DNA of 64,000 bases from Paraburkholderia sp. HP33-1 (lineage in GTDB: Bacteria > Pseudomonadota > Gammaproteobacteria > Burkholderiales > Burkholderiaceae). The notes under the pieces were generated by a model. It saw only the letters and a list, made by a program, of their open reading frames with translations, was not told the origin of the DNA and searched no databases. A program made the position numbers and the translations under genes. Shown one piece after another: positions 8,654-16,744 of this stretch. Every line of letters begins with the position of its first letter. Position 1 is the stretch's first letter. The stretch covers positions 1,116,001 through 1,180,000 of the forward strand of contig NZ_JAJEJR010000002.1 of NCBI RefSeq assembly GCF_021390595.1. The letters run 5' to 3'.

Positions 8654-10633
8654 TCAGCCCGCGCCGGCCGCTTGCGCCGGGTGCCGCGTGGCCTGCGCGC
8701 CCGTCGCCGCGTGACATGCCTCGATCATCGCCCGGAACGTCGGCGACGCGTGCAGCTCGCCGGCCGCATCGAGCTCGATGCTGGTTTCCGGCGTCTCGCC
8801 GACGCCGACGCCGACCACGAGCGTCGCGCGCGGCCGCCACTCGCGCGTGCGTCGCAGCATGTTGCGCAGATACGCGGGCGATTCGGGCGCGTCGAGCGAC
8901 ACGATGCAGATGATCGACGCGTCCTTGAAACTCGGCTCGTCGGCGTGCGCGCTGCGATAGCCCGAGTGCGTCGCCATCAGCGGCGAGAAGCCCTGGCGGT
9001 TCAGCAGTTGCACGGCGATCGCGGTCGTCACTTCGTCGAACGCGCCGCGGCCGGGCACGCACAGCACCGCCGCCTTGCCCGCTTCGTCCGACGGTCGCGA
9101 GCGTGTGAACAGGTCGCTGCCGGAGCGCTGCGCGCTACCCGCGTCCGGTGACCCCAGATCCGACGCCGGGGTGAGCAGCGCGCTACCCGCGTCCGCTGGT
9201 CCGCCAGGCGACAGCGTATCGCGCAGCCCTTCGGCGATTTCGAGGTTCTCGACGATATCGACGAGCGCGTCGTTGATCCGCTGCAACTGGTTGGGCATCA
9301 GCACGCCGCGCAGTGCGTCGTTGCGCGCGAGTTGCAGGCCTTCGAGCGCGACCTTGTCGTAGTAGTCGATCAGCGACATCTCGCGCAACAGCCGCTCGGC
9401 CTGCACGATTGCCTCGTCCGGATCGTCGGCGAGCAGGCGCTGATAGAAGGTCTGCGCGGGCGTCAGCGCGGGTTGATCGCCGAGCAGCACGGTCAGGAAG
9501 TTGAGCCGGTCCGCGTAGCGCCCGAGCGTGACGACGCACAGCGTGAGCGGCGTCGACAGCACGAGGCCGATCGGCCCCCACAGCCAGCTCCAGAAAATCG
9601 CCGCGACGACCACCGCGAGCGGCGATAGGCCCGAGCGATGACCGTACAACAGCGGCTCGGCGATCTGTCCGGCGACTACGTCGACGACGATGAACAGGAT
9701 CAGCGTGAGGACGGCCATGGTCCATTGCGGCTGGATCGCGGCAGCGAGCAAAAACGCGAGGATCGCCGCGATCCAGATGCCGATGTACGGCACGAAGCGC
9801 AGCAGCGCGGCCATCACGCCGAACAGCAGCGCGCCGGGCACGCCGATGATCGCGAGCCCGATCGCGATGATGCCGCCCACGCTCAGGTTCACGCCGAGCT
9901 GCGCAACGAAATAGCGGGACAGGCGCCCGGCGGCGTCGTCGATCGCGGTGGTCGTGCGGTGCAGGTCGCGCGAGCCGAACAGGCTGATCAGACGATCGCG
10001 CAAATCCTCGCGCTGCAACAGAATGAAGATCGTCACGACGAGCACGATGAAGGTCGTCTCGATCGGCGCGATGGCCGGCGACAGCGCGCGCTGCGCGAGC
10101 TGCACCGGCGTCGGCGCGGGCTCGTGCACCTCGACCTGTTGCGGCACCTGCGGCGCATTGCGCGCGGCGCGGCCGGTCGGGTGCGGCGGAGCGGGTCGCG
10201 ATGGCGCCATGCGCTGCAGCGCGGTGGCCGCGCTGGACATCAACGAATCGGCGCGGCCGACGGTCTTTTCCTGCACCGTTTCAATCTTCTGCTCGATCGC
10301 TTCCTGATACTGCGGCAGAGCGTTCGCGAGCTGCACGAGTTGCGCGCCGATCAGCGCGCCGACTGCGAGCAGAGAGGCGAGCGCGAACAGCACCGCGATG
10401 AAGATCGACGGCAACTGGCCCATGTGCAAGCGCCGCAACATTTGCACGAGCGGCGCGAGCAGGAAACTCAGCAGCACCGACAACGTGATCGGAATGAGTA
10501 CCTCCCGGCCAAAGTACAGCGCGCACACGACTACGACGCCGGTGATCAGCGACACGAGCCCATGCAGGCCCGGCGTGCCCGGCGGGTAAACGCGGTTCGG
10601 CCGTCCTTGCGGCGGTGGCAGCGATATTTTCAT
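8654..10633 (-). CDS. AI-2E/PerM family transporter with cytoplasmic C-terminal extension
   Basis: This is 659 residues from the ATG at 10633; in-frame ATGs at 10699 and 10747 would add up to 38 residues that do not look like the family. Roughly eight membrane segments are seen, with the family signature region around FVPYIGIWIAAILAF. A long soluble loop sits near residues 115-190. After the membrane part, an extension of more than 200 residues contains a Rossmann-like block (AVLCVPGRGAFDE, then IICIVSL and ATLVVGVGVGE), similar in shape to a B12-binding or receiver-like domain. The family exports small molecules or acts in ion homeostasis; the AI-2 link is only historical. The gene diverges from mazEF and ends in a strong terminator. 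Confidence 0.85.
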   Translation of the reverse strand: MKISLPPPQGRPNRVYPPGTPGLHGLVSLITGVVVVCALYFGREVLIPITLSVLLSFLLAPLVQMLRRLHMGQLPSIFIAVLFALASLLAVGALIGAQLVQLANALPQYQEAIEQKIETVQEKTVGRADSLMSSAATALQRMAPSRPAPPHPTGRAARNAPQVPQQVEVHEPAPTPVQLAQRALSPAIAPIETTFIVLVVTIFILLQREDLRDRLISLFGSRDLHRTTTAIDDAAGRLSRYFVAQLGVNLSVGGIIAIGLAIIGVPGALLFGVMAALLRFVPYIGIWIAAILAFLLAAAIQPQWTMAVLTLILFIVVDVVAGQIAEPLLYGHRSGLSPLAVVVAAIFWSWLWGPIGLVLSTPLTLCVVTLGRYADRLNFLTVLLGDQPALTPAQTFYQRLLADDPDEAIVQAERLLREMSLIDYYDKVALEGLQLARNDALRGVLMPNQLQRINDALVDIVENLEIAEGLRDTLSPGGPADAGSALLTPASDLGSPDAGSAQRSGSDLFTRSRPSDEAGKAAVLCVPGRGAFDEVTTAIAVQLLNRQGFSPLMATHSGYRSAHADEPSFKDASIICIVSLDAPESPAYLRNMLRRTREWRPRATLVVGVGVGETPETSIELDAAGELHASPTFRAMIEACHAATGAQATRHPAQAAGAG

Positions 10634-10750
10634 GTGAAGAGAATTCTGGTTGGGATGTGTTGACGGCCGAGCGGAGCACAGATGGTCAGCAAGAGGCATG
10701 CCGGAATTGTAGGCGCTTTGGAGGATCAGTCGTGACACAGCGGACATTGC

Positions 10751-10802
10751 GTAATAACATTGTGTTGACTTCGGCTCTTGCTGGGCATAATATTGTTATT
10801 AC
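10751..10802 (+). promoter_or_regulatory. mazEF promoter flanked by a 9-base palindromic operator
   Basis: A -35 TTGACT (10765-10770) and a -10 TAATAT (10788-10793) are separated by 17 bases. The promoter is bracketed by GTAATAACA (10751-10759) and its exact reverse complement TGTTATTAC (10794-10802), with centres about four helical turns apart. The right half-site overlaps the expected transcription start. AbrB-type antitoxins bind such inverted repeats to repress their own operons; that reading is inference. Confidence 0.75.
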
Positions 10803-10820
10803 ATTAGGTCGGTGAATTCT

Positions 10821-11069
10821 ATGAGAACGACGATTCGCAGAATGGGTAACTCGCAGGGTGTGCTAATCCCGAAGCCAGTGCTTGCCCAATTGGGACTGGA
10901 GAACGAGGTGGAAATGGAGATTGAGAACGACGCGATCGTCCTGCGACGCCCCAAACACAGGGCGCGCGAAGGCTGGGCGGAGGCAAGCAAAGCTCTCACG
11001 GAAAGCGGCGATGACGCCTTGGTAATGGGTGAATTTCCGAACGCTGACGACGCGGAACTGGCATGGTAG
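10821..11069 (+). CDS. mazE: MazE-type antitoxin (SpoVT/AbrB domain)
   Basis: This 82-residue protein starts at the ATG at 10821; an upstream in-frame GTG at 10812 is less likely because AGGTCGG lies near it. The N-terminal swapped-hairpin AbrB DNA-binding domain is clear (RRMGNSQGVLIPKPVLAQLG, then EIENDAIVLR). The C-terminal 35 residues are acidic and should wrap the toxin. The gene overlaps the toxin start by 7 bases, so translation is coupled. A promoter with a flanking palindrome is directly upstream. The module is neutral or addictive in most genomes; a stress role is not shown here. Confidence 0.92.
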   Translation: MRTTIRRMGNSQGVLIPKPVLAQLGLENEVEMEIENDAIVLRRPKHRAREGWAEASKALTESGDDALVMGEFPNADDAELAW

Positions 11070-11383
11070 TGCGCGGAGAAGTTTGGTTGGTCGCGCTCGA
11101 TCCAACGCTGGGCAGTGAGATTCAAAAGACGCGGCCTTGTGTAGTGATTTCGCCGCCTGAAATGCATGACCACTTGCGGACAGTCATCGTAGCCCCCATG
11201 ACCTCAAAGGGACGTCCGGCACCGTTTCGAGTACCGGTCACGTTCAAGCGCAAACATGGCTTGATCCTTATGGATCAGATTCGCGCGGTCGACAAGCTGC
11301 GCCTGGTCAAGAAAGAAGGCTCAGTGGCCGACAATACGTTGTTGGACAGTCTGCGGACCTTGCAGGAAGTCTTTGCGGAATAG
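11063..11383 (+). CDS. mazF: MazF/PemK-family mRNA endonuclease toxin
   Basis: This 106-residue protein has the MazF/PemK fold markers. It begins with RGEVWLVALDPTLGSEIQKT, has the RPCVVISP strand after it, and then V-I-V-A-P-M-T and the Q-I-R-A-V-D segment near residue 77. Family members cut RNA at short sequence motifs and are neutralised by MazE. Length is typical. It overlaps mazE by 7 bases and ends 27 bases from the convergent DUF445 gene. All expected segments are present, so the toxin looks intact. Confidence 0.93.
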   Translation: MVVRGEVWLVALDPTLGSEIQKTRPCVVISPPEMHDHLRTVIVAPMTSKGRPAPFRVPVTFKRKHGLILMDQIRAVDKLRLVKKEGSVADNTLLDSLRTLQEVFAE

Positions 11384-11409
11384 GCAAACAGAGATGTCGG
11401 TCACGCACG

Positions 11410-12690
11410 CTAGCCCACATGCACCCGCAGCATCTCCAGCAACCGCGAACTCACATACAGCAACAAGCCGATAAACCCGCCGACGATCGTCCCATTGATC
11501 CGGATGTACTGCAGATCCTTGCCGATATTCATCTCGACCTGCCGCGACATTTCGTGCGCATCCCAGTTCTTGACGGTGTCGCTGATATGGCGCGTGAGGA
11601 ACTGCGCGAAGTCCGGCGCCATCGCGCGCGCCGCTTCCTCGAGGTGATCGTTCAGCGATTGCCGCAGCGCCGGATCGCGCGCGAGTTCGCGGCCCACCCA
11701 CGCGCCCATCGCGGCGACACGCGCATGCAGCGTCGATTCGGCGCTGTTCAGATCGCGCTTGAGCCAGGCTCGCAGGTCGCCCCACATATCCTTCACGTAG
11801 CCGCTGAACGCCTCGCCTTCGACCAGATAACGCTTGAGCGCTTCGCCTTGCTGCAGAAAAACCGGATCGGTCTTCAGCCGCACGATCAGCTTCTGCACCA
11901 CCCGGTCGAACTTGTCGCGCAACTCGTGTGTAGGGTTCTCCGCGATCTGTTCGAGCATACGGTTCGCGGCGCTCGCGATCGCTTCGGCGCCCTTGTCGCC
12001 GAGCCACGCTGACGGCAGAAACTTCTCCATCGTCGGATACTCGCTCTTCACCCAATCGACGATGCGAGCGGCGATGAACTCACGCGCCGGCGCCTCGCGC
12101 AGCACGGCGATCACCTGATCGATCGCGGTGTCGAGCAGTTCCTGATGACGGCCGTCGCGCGTCAGCGTGTCGAGAATCGCGCCGAGCGATTGCGACAGAT
12201 CGACTTTCGCGAGCAGATCGCGCAACGCGTCCTTGATGAAGCTCTGGATGCGCGCGTCGTCGGCCACGTCGAGGATGCCGCCGGTGAGCCGCACCACGTA
12301 GTCGCCGAGGCGGGCGGTGTTGGCGGGCTCGCTGAGCCACACGGTGATGGTCCGCGCCGGATCATGCCGGCGGATCAGACCGACCAGCGACGGCACGTCG
12401 AGAAACTTGTCCTGCACGAAGTGCGCGAGGTTGTCGGCGATCTTGTGCTTGTTGCGCGGGATGATCGCGGTGTGGGCGGAGACGACCGGAATCGGCACAC
12501 GGCGAAACAGCGCGGCGACCGCGAACCAGTCGGCGAGTGCGCCGACCATCGCGGCCTCGGCGACGGCCTTGATGCCGTCGACCCACAGGCCGCGCGGCAG
12601 GAACGCAGTGACGACGAAAACGCAGGCGGCCGCGGCGAGCAGCAGTAAAGGCGTGCGCTTGGCCTTCTTCAGTTCGGTGGTTTTGTCCAT
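11410..12690 (-). CDS. DUF445 (YjiN-like) membrane protein
   Basis: This is 426 residues from ATG 12690 (MDKTTELKK). An upstream frame of 62 more codons is Arg-rich and reads through a tandem repeat, so it is rejected. There is an N-terminal membrane helix (about 13-33), followed by the DUF445 hallmark GALADWFAVAALFRR and IPRNKHKIADNL. A long amphipathic helical middle follows, and a second membrane helix sits at the C-terminus. The family resembles E. coli YjiN; no biochemical function is established. It is divergent from the SbcD-like gene, with about 220 bases between starts. Confidence 0.85.
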   Translation of the reverse strand: MDKTTELKKAKRTPLLLLAAAACVFVVTAFLPRGLWVDGIKAVAEAAMVGALADWFAVAALFRRVPIPVVSAHTAIIPRNKHKIADNLAHFVQDKFLDVPSLVGLIRRHDPARTITVWLSEPANTARLGDYVVRLTGGILDVADDARIQSFIKDALRDLLAKVDLSQSLGAILDTLTRDGRHQELLDTAIDQVIAVLREAPAREFIAARIVDWVKSEYPTMEKFLPSAWLGDKGAEAIASAANRMLEQIAENPTHELRDKFDRVVQKLIVRLKTDPVFLQQGEALKRYLVEGEAFSGYVKDMWGDLRAWLKRDLNSAESTLHARVAAMGAWVGRELARDPALRQSLNDHLEEAARAMAPDFAQFLTRHISDTVKNWDAHEMSRQVEMNIGKDLQYIRINGTIVGGFIGLLLYVSSRLLEMLRVHVG

Positions 12691-12793
12691 CGGCGCGGTT
12701 GATCCTGTCGGGCGGCGGCTGAAGGGGGCAGGGTTCAGGCGGTTCGGTTGCAATGATGCGATACGGCCTGCGCGCGCGTCCAGCCTGGATACT

Positions 12794-12823
12794 CGCGAGC
12801 GCAATACGCGCGAGCGCAATACG
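12794..12823. repeat. Two-copy 15-base tandem repeat
   Basis: The unit CGCGAGCGCAATACG occurs at 12794-12808 and again at 12809-12823, in the divergent promoter region between the DUF445 gene and the SbcD-like gene. Further partial copies of GCAATACGCG occur around 12880. It may be slippage-prone sequence or a protein-binding array; no function is known. Confidence 0.6.
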
Positions 12824-12911
12824 CGCCGGCGCTTCGGCAAGGTAACATTCCCGGTTGGGCTTCTCGTTGAACCCACCGCAATACGCGCAACGCAATCGCA
12901 ATGGAGGCACA

Positions 12912-14117
12912 GTGATCAGGTTTCTGCACACCGCGGACTGGCAGATCGGCACGCAATTCGGCCAGTTCGAGCCGGACGAGGCCGCGCATCTCGCGCAAGC
13001 GCGCTTCGACACGGTACGCCGTATCGCCGAAGAAGCGAGCGCGCGCAACGTCGACGCGGTGCTCGTCGCGGGCGACGTTTTCGATCTGCAGACGGTGTCG
13101 GATACCGTGATCCGGCGTCTGTTCGCCGCGCTGCAAGCGTTTTCCGGACCGTGGATCATGTTGCCGGGCAATCACGATGCGGCGCTCGTCGAAAGCGTGT
13201 GGACCCGCGCGCAGCGGCTCAATTGCGTCGTGCCGAACGTGCGCCTCGTGCTGGAACCTGGCGTCGTGCTGCTTGACGCGTGCCGCTGCGCGCTGCTGTG
13301 CGCGCCGCTCATGCAGCGCATCACCTACGACGACACGACCACGTTCTTCGACACCACCGACACGCCACCCGGCTATCACCGCGTGGGGCTCGCGCATGGC
13401 AGCGTCGGCGGGATTCTGCAGGAGGGCATCGATTCGTCGAATCCGATCGCGCCGACGCGCGCCGCGAACGCGCGGCTCGACTATCTGGCGCTAGGCGACT
13501 GGCACGGTCATCTGCGCGTCGATGAACGCACCTGGTACGCGGGCACACACGAGCAGGACCGTTTTCGTGCGAACGAACCGGGTTTCGTGCTCGACGTCAC
13601 CATCAGCGAGCCGGGCGCGGTGCCGCAGGTCGACGCGGTGCGGGTCGGGCAATATCGGTGGCATCGTTGGGATGAGACGATCTCGGTGCCGACCGACGTC
13701 GACGCGTTGAAAGCCCGCCTCGCCGTCCTCGCCGCGAATGACGTGCTGCGCATCGAGGTTGACGGCACGGCGGCGCTCGCCGATGCCGAAGCGCTGCATG
13801 TCGGGGTCGAAGAGGCCCGCGCCCGCGTGCGCGCGTTGCGTGCCGATCTCGCCGCCCTACACGTGCTCCCCACCGCCGACGATCTCGCCGAACTCGGCGC
13901 GCAAAGCGGCTATCTCGCGAAGGTGGTCGCGCGGCTGCGCGGCTTGCAGGAAGACGCGCAAGCCGATCCGCATCAGGCTCGGCGCGCGGCGGAGGCATTG
14001 CTGCTGCTCGCACGTTTTCAGCGCGAACAGCGGCAACGCGATTCGACTGCCGCTCCACCCGCGCAGGCGCGCGAGCGGCAACAACCTGAACTGCCGCGCG
14101 AAGGAGCCTGCGCATGA
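12912..14117 (+). CDS. SbcD/Mre11-like DNA repair exonuclease (YhaO type)
   Basis: The start is GTG at 12912, with GGAGG 6 bases upstream, giving 401 residues. The calcineurin-like phosphoesterase motifs appear in order: RFLHTADWQIG (motif I, with Gln in place of the usual His), VLVAGDVFD, LPGNHDA, and the HG/GDWHGH segment near residue 200. A capping and helical region follows. Mre11/SbcD proteins are Mn-dependent nucleases that process DNA ends with an SMC-like ATPase. The next gene overlaps it by four bases (ATGA) and encodes that ATPase. The C-terminal Ala/Gln-rich tail probably contacts the ATPase coiled coil. Confidence 0.85.
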   Translation: MIRFLHTADWQIGTQFGQFEPDEAAHLAQARFDTVRRIAEEASARNVDAVLVAGDVFDLQTVSDTVIRRLFAALQAFSGPWIMLPGNHDAALVESVWTRAQRLNCVVPNVRLVLEPGVVLLDACRCALLCAPLMQRITYDDTTTFFDTTDTPPGYHRVGLAHGSVGGILQEGIDSSNPIAPTRAANARLDYLALGDWHGHLRVDERTWYAGTHEQDRFRANEPGFVLDVTISEPGAVPQVDAVRVGQYRWHRWDETISVPTDVDALKARLAVLAANDVLRIEVDGTAALADAEALHVGVEEARARVRALRADLAALHVLPTADDLAELGAQSGYLAKVVARLRGLQEDAQADPHQARRAAEALLLLARFQREQRQRDSTAAPPAQARERQQPELPREGACA

Positions 14118-16735
14118 AGCTGCAACGTATCGCGATTCAGGAATTCAGGCAGTTCAGCGGGCAGCTCGTGATCGACGATCTGCAGCCCGGCCTCAATCTG
14201 TTCATCGGCCCGAACGAGGCAGGCAAGAGCACGATCGCCGAGGCGGTGCGCACGGTGTTTCTCGAACGCTACAAGGCGTCGCATCTGAAGGATCTGTTGC
14301 CGTGGGGGCTCGCGAGCGGGCAGCCGTCGGTCGAGGTCAGCTTCGAGCTCGATGGTGTGGCGTGCCGTCTGGCGAAGCAGTTCGTGTCACGCCAGCGCTG
14401 CGAGCTGAGGATCGGCCAGGCCGTGTATAGCGAGGACGAGGCCGAAGACAAGCTCGCCGCACTACTCGGATTCTCGCGCGCGGCGCGCGGGCCGATGAAA
14501 GCGGAGAACGCCGGCGTGCCGGGTCTGTTATGGGTGCAGCAGGGCGGCACGCAGGAGATGCGTGATTCGACCGGGCACGCGGCCCAGTATCTGCGCGACG
14601 CGCTGACGCAACTGTCGGGCGGTCGTGAGTCGGGCGGCGAGGATGCGCTGATTGCAGCCGTGCAGCGCGAACTGCGGCAACTGTTGACCGCGCGCACGCA
14701 GAAATCGACCGGGCCGCTCGCCGAGGCCGAGCAGAAGCTCGCCGCGCTGAGTGCGAGCCGCGACGAGCTGCAACAGCAGCGCCAGCAGTTCGACGACAAC
14801 ATCGCGCGCCTCGCCACGCAACAACAGGCGTTCGACGACGCCGCGCGCAGGCGTCCGTGGGAGCTTCACGAGCAGAAGGCTGCGCTTGCGCAACAGCGCG
14901 CCGCGGCGGTCGAGCAACTCGAACGGGGTCTCGAAGGGCTCGGACAGTCACTGAAGGTCGGCGAGGCCGAACTCGCGTTGTCGGTGGCGCAGGAGCAGGG
15001 CGCGCTCGAACTGGAAGCTGCCATCGCGCGCGAACGCGAGCTGCTCGACGTGGCGCGCGCTGAGGTCGCGGCTGCACAAACCGCGCATGCGCAGGCGCAA
15101 AGCCGCGTCGTGCAATGCGAGCAGGCGTCGGCCGAGGCGAACCGCGCGCTCGAACTCGCGAACGCGGCCGTGACCGCCGCCGACCTGCGCAGCCAGGTGG
15201 ATTTCTATCGGACGGAGAGTCAGCGGCTCGAAGCGTCGATCGTCGAGGCGGACAAGGCGAACGCGGCGGTGTTGCACGCCGCGCGCGAGGCGGCGGCGCT
15301 CGAACTCGACGACGCGCAGTTAAAGCGCCTCGTCGCGCTCGACGGCGAATTGACCGTACTGCGGGCGCGAACCGAAGCGGCGATGACGCGCATCGAGTAT
15401 CGCTTGAACGGCAAGTTGAGCGTCGGCGATCAGACGATCAGCGGGACTGGCGTGCTGCGCGTCGACGAAGAGAAGCGCATCGGCCTCGGCGAGCTGGGCG
15501 AATTGCGTGTGATTCCGGGCGTCTCCGACCTGTCCGCGCAGGTTTCGGAGCTGGCCTCGCTCGCAGCGAAGCACGCGCAGTTGCTGCGCACGCTCGGCGT
15601 CGAGTCGGTGGGCGATGCGCAGGCGCGTCACGAGCAATGGAAAACGCTGGTCGCGCAACAGAAGAGCCAGGCCAGGATTCTCGAGGTGCATGCGCCGCAA
15701 GGCATCGACGCGTTGCGGGCGGCGCTGGCATCGACGGCGGCGCGTTTGCAGGCGTCGAGCGAGCGCCTCGGGAGCCTGCCCGACGTGTCCGCGGCGGCGC
15801 CGCTCGACGACGCGCGCCGCAACGCCGACATTGCGCGCGACGCGTTGGAGGCCGCGCGCAAAGTGCTCGCGCAGGCTGCTGGCGCGCAATCGACCGGCGT
15901 CGCGAAGGCCGATTCGCTCGCGGCGCAACTGCAGCGCAAGGAAGCGCAGCTGAACGACGACGCGTTTCGGCGCAACCGCGCGCAGTGGCAGGCGCACATC
16001 GTCGAGCAGCGCGTGAAGGTCGACGCGTTGAAGAACCAGCGCGGTGAGCGCGAGCGCGAACTCGGCGCGGCCCGCCTCGATGATCCCGTGGCGGAGGCCA
16101 AGCGCTATCGCGCATCGGCGGAACTCGCGCGCAGCGAGCAGCACGAGCGTCAACTGCGGATCGCGGAGCTGCGTAGTCAGCTCGAAACGATGGGCGCATC
16201 GGGCCTCGGCGAACGGCTTGCCGCGCTCGAAGCGCAGGTCGAGCAGGCCATGCGTCGCAAGGACGAACTGAGCATGCGCGCAAGCGCACTGAGTCTGCTC
16301 GACGAAGTGCTGGTCGATGAACGCGACGCCGCGCTCGCGCAGTTGCGCGCGCCGCTGACCGAGCGGCTCGGTCACTATCTGAAGCGGATTTTTCCGCAGT
16401 CGAGCCTCGCGCTTGGCGACGATTTGATTCCGGCGATGCTCGATCGCGACGGCCGCGCGGAACTGCTCGACGCGCTCAGCTTCGGCACGCGCGAACAACT
16501 CGGCATCCTGACGCGGCTCGCGTACGCGGATCTGCTGCAGGCCTCAGGCCGCCCGACCCTGCTGATGCTCGACGACGCGGCGGTACACACCGATGCCGCG
16601 CGCCGCGATGCGCTCAAGCGCGCGTTGATCGATGCGGCGACGCGGCATCAGATCCTCGTGTTCACGTGTCATCCGGAGTTGTGGGACGACCTCGGGGTCA
16701 GGCAGCGGGCGGTGGAGGATCTGAAGGTGGCGTGA
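14114..16735 (+). CDS. SbcC/Rad50-like AAA ATPase (YhaN type)
   Basis: This is an 873-residue SMC-like protein. The Walker A motif GPNEAGKS is at residues 32-39. Long Ala/Glu/Arg/Gln coiled-coil blocks fill about 190-400 and 480-740. The ABC signature is LSFGTREQLGIL, and the Walker B LLMLDDAAVHTD and a final switch-His segment (VFTCHPELW) lie near the C-terminus. No CxxC zinc hook is found at the coiled-coil apex, unlike Rad50 and some SbcC. It should bridge and open DNA ends for the nuclease encoded just upstream, whose stop overlaps this start by four bases. It ends 9 bases from the convergent cbiG/cobJ stop. Confidence 0.87.
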   Translation: MKLQRIAIQEFRQFSGQLVIDDLQPGLNLFIGPNEAGKSTIAEAVRTVFLERYKASHLKDLLPWGLASGQPSVEVSFELDGVACRLAKQFVSRQRCELRIGQAVYSEDEAEDKLAALLGFSRAARGPMKAENAGVPGLLWVQQGGTQEMRDSTGHAAQYLRDALTQLSGGRESGGEDALIAAVQRELRQLLTARTQKSTGPLAEAEQKLAALSASRDELQQQRQQFDDNIARLATQQQAFDDAARRRPWELHEQKAALAQQRAAAVEQLERGLEGLGQSLKVGEAELALSVAQEQGALELEAAIARERELLDVARAEVAAAQTAHAQAQSRVVQCEQASAEANRALELANAAVTAADLRSQVDFYRTESQRLEASIVEADKANAAVLHAAREAAALELDDAQLKRLVALDGELTVLRARTEAAMTRIEYRLNGKLSVGDQTISGTGVLRVDEEKRIGLGELGELRVIPGVSDLSAQVSELASLAAKHAQLLRTLGVESVGDAQARHEQWKTLVAQQKSQARILEVHAPQGIDALRAALASTAARLQASSERLGSLPDVSAAAPLDDARRNADIARDALEAARKVLAQAAGAQSTGVAKADSLAAQLQRKEAQLNDDAFRRNRAQWQAHIVEQRVKVDALKNQRGERERELGAARLDDPVAEAKRYRASAELARSEQHERQLRIAELRSQLETMGASGLGERLAALEAQVEQAMRRKDELSMRASALSLLDEVLVDERDAALAQLRAPLTERLGHYLKRIFPQSSLALGDDLIPAMLDRDGRAELLDALSFGTREQLGILTRLAYADLLQASGRPTLLMLDDAAVHTDAARRDALKRALIDAATRHQILVFTCHPELWDDLGVRQRAVEDLKVA

Positions 16736-16744
16736 GCGGGGCGC

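Noticed and set aside
9638..10663. A 341-codon plus-strand open frame over the AI-2E permease
   Set aside because: Same kind of antisense shadow; composition dominated by Arg, Asp and His, no ribosome site.
12691..12876. Longer start for the DUF445 protein
   Set aside because: The extra residues are Arg-rich and simply read the 15-base tandem repeat; the ATG at 12690 begins the conserved protein.
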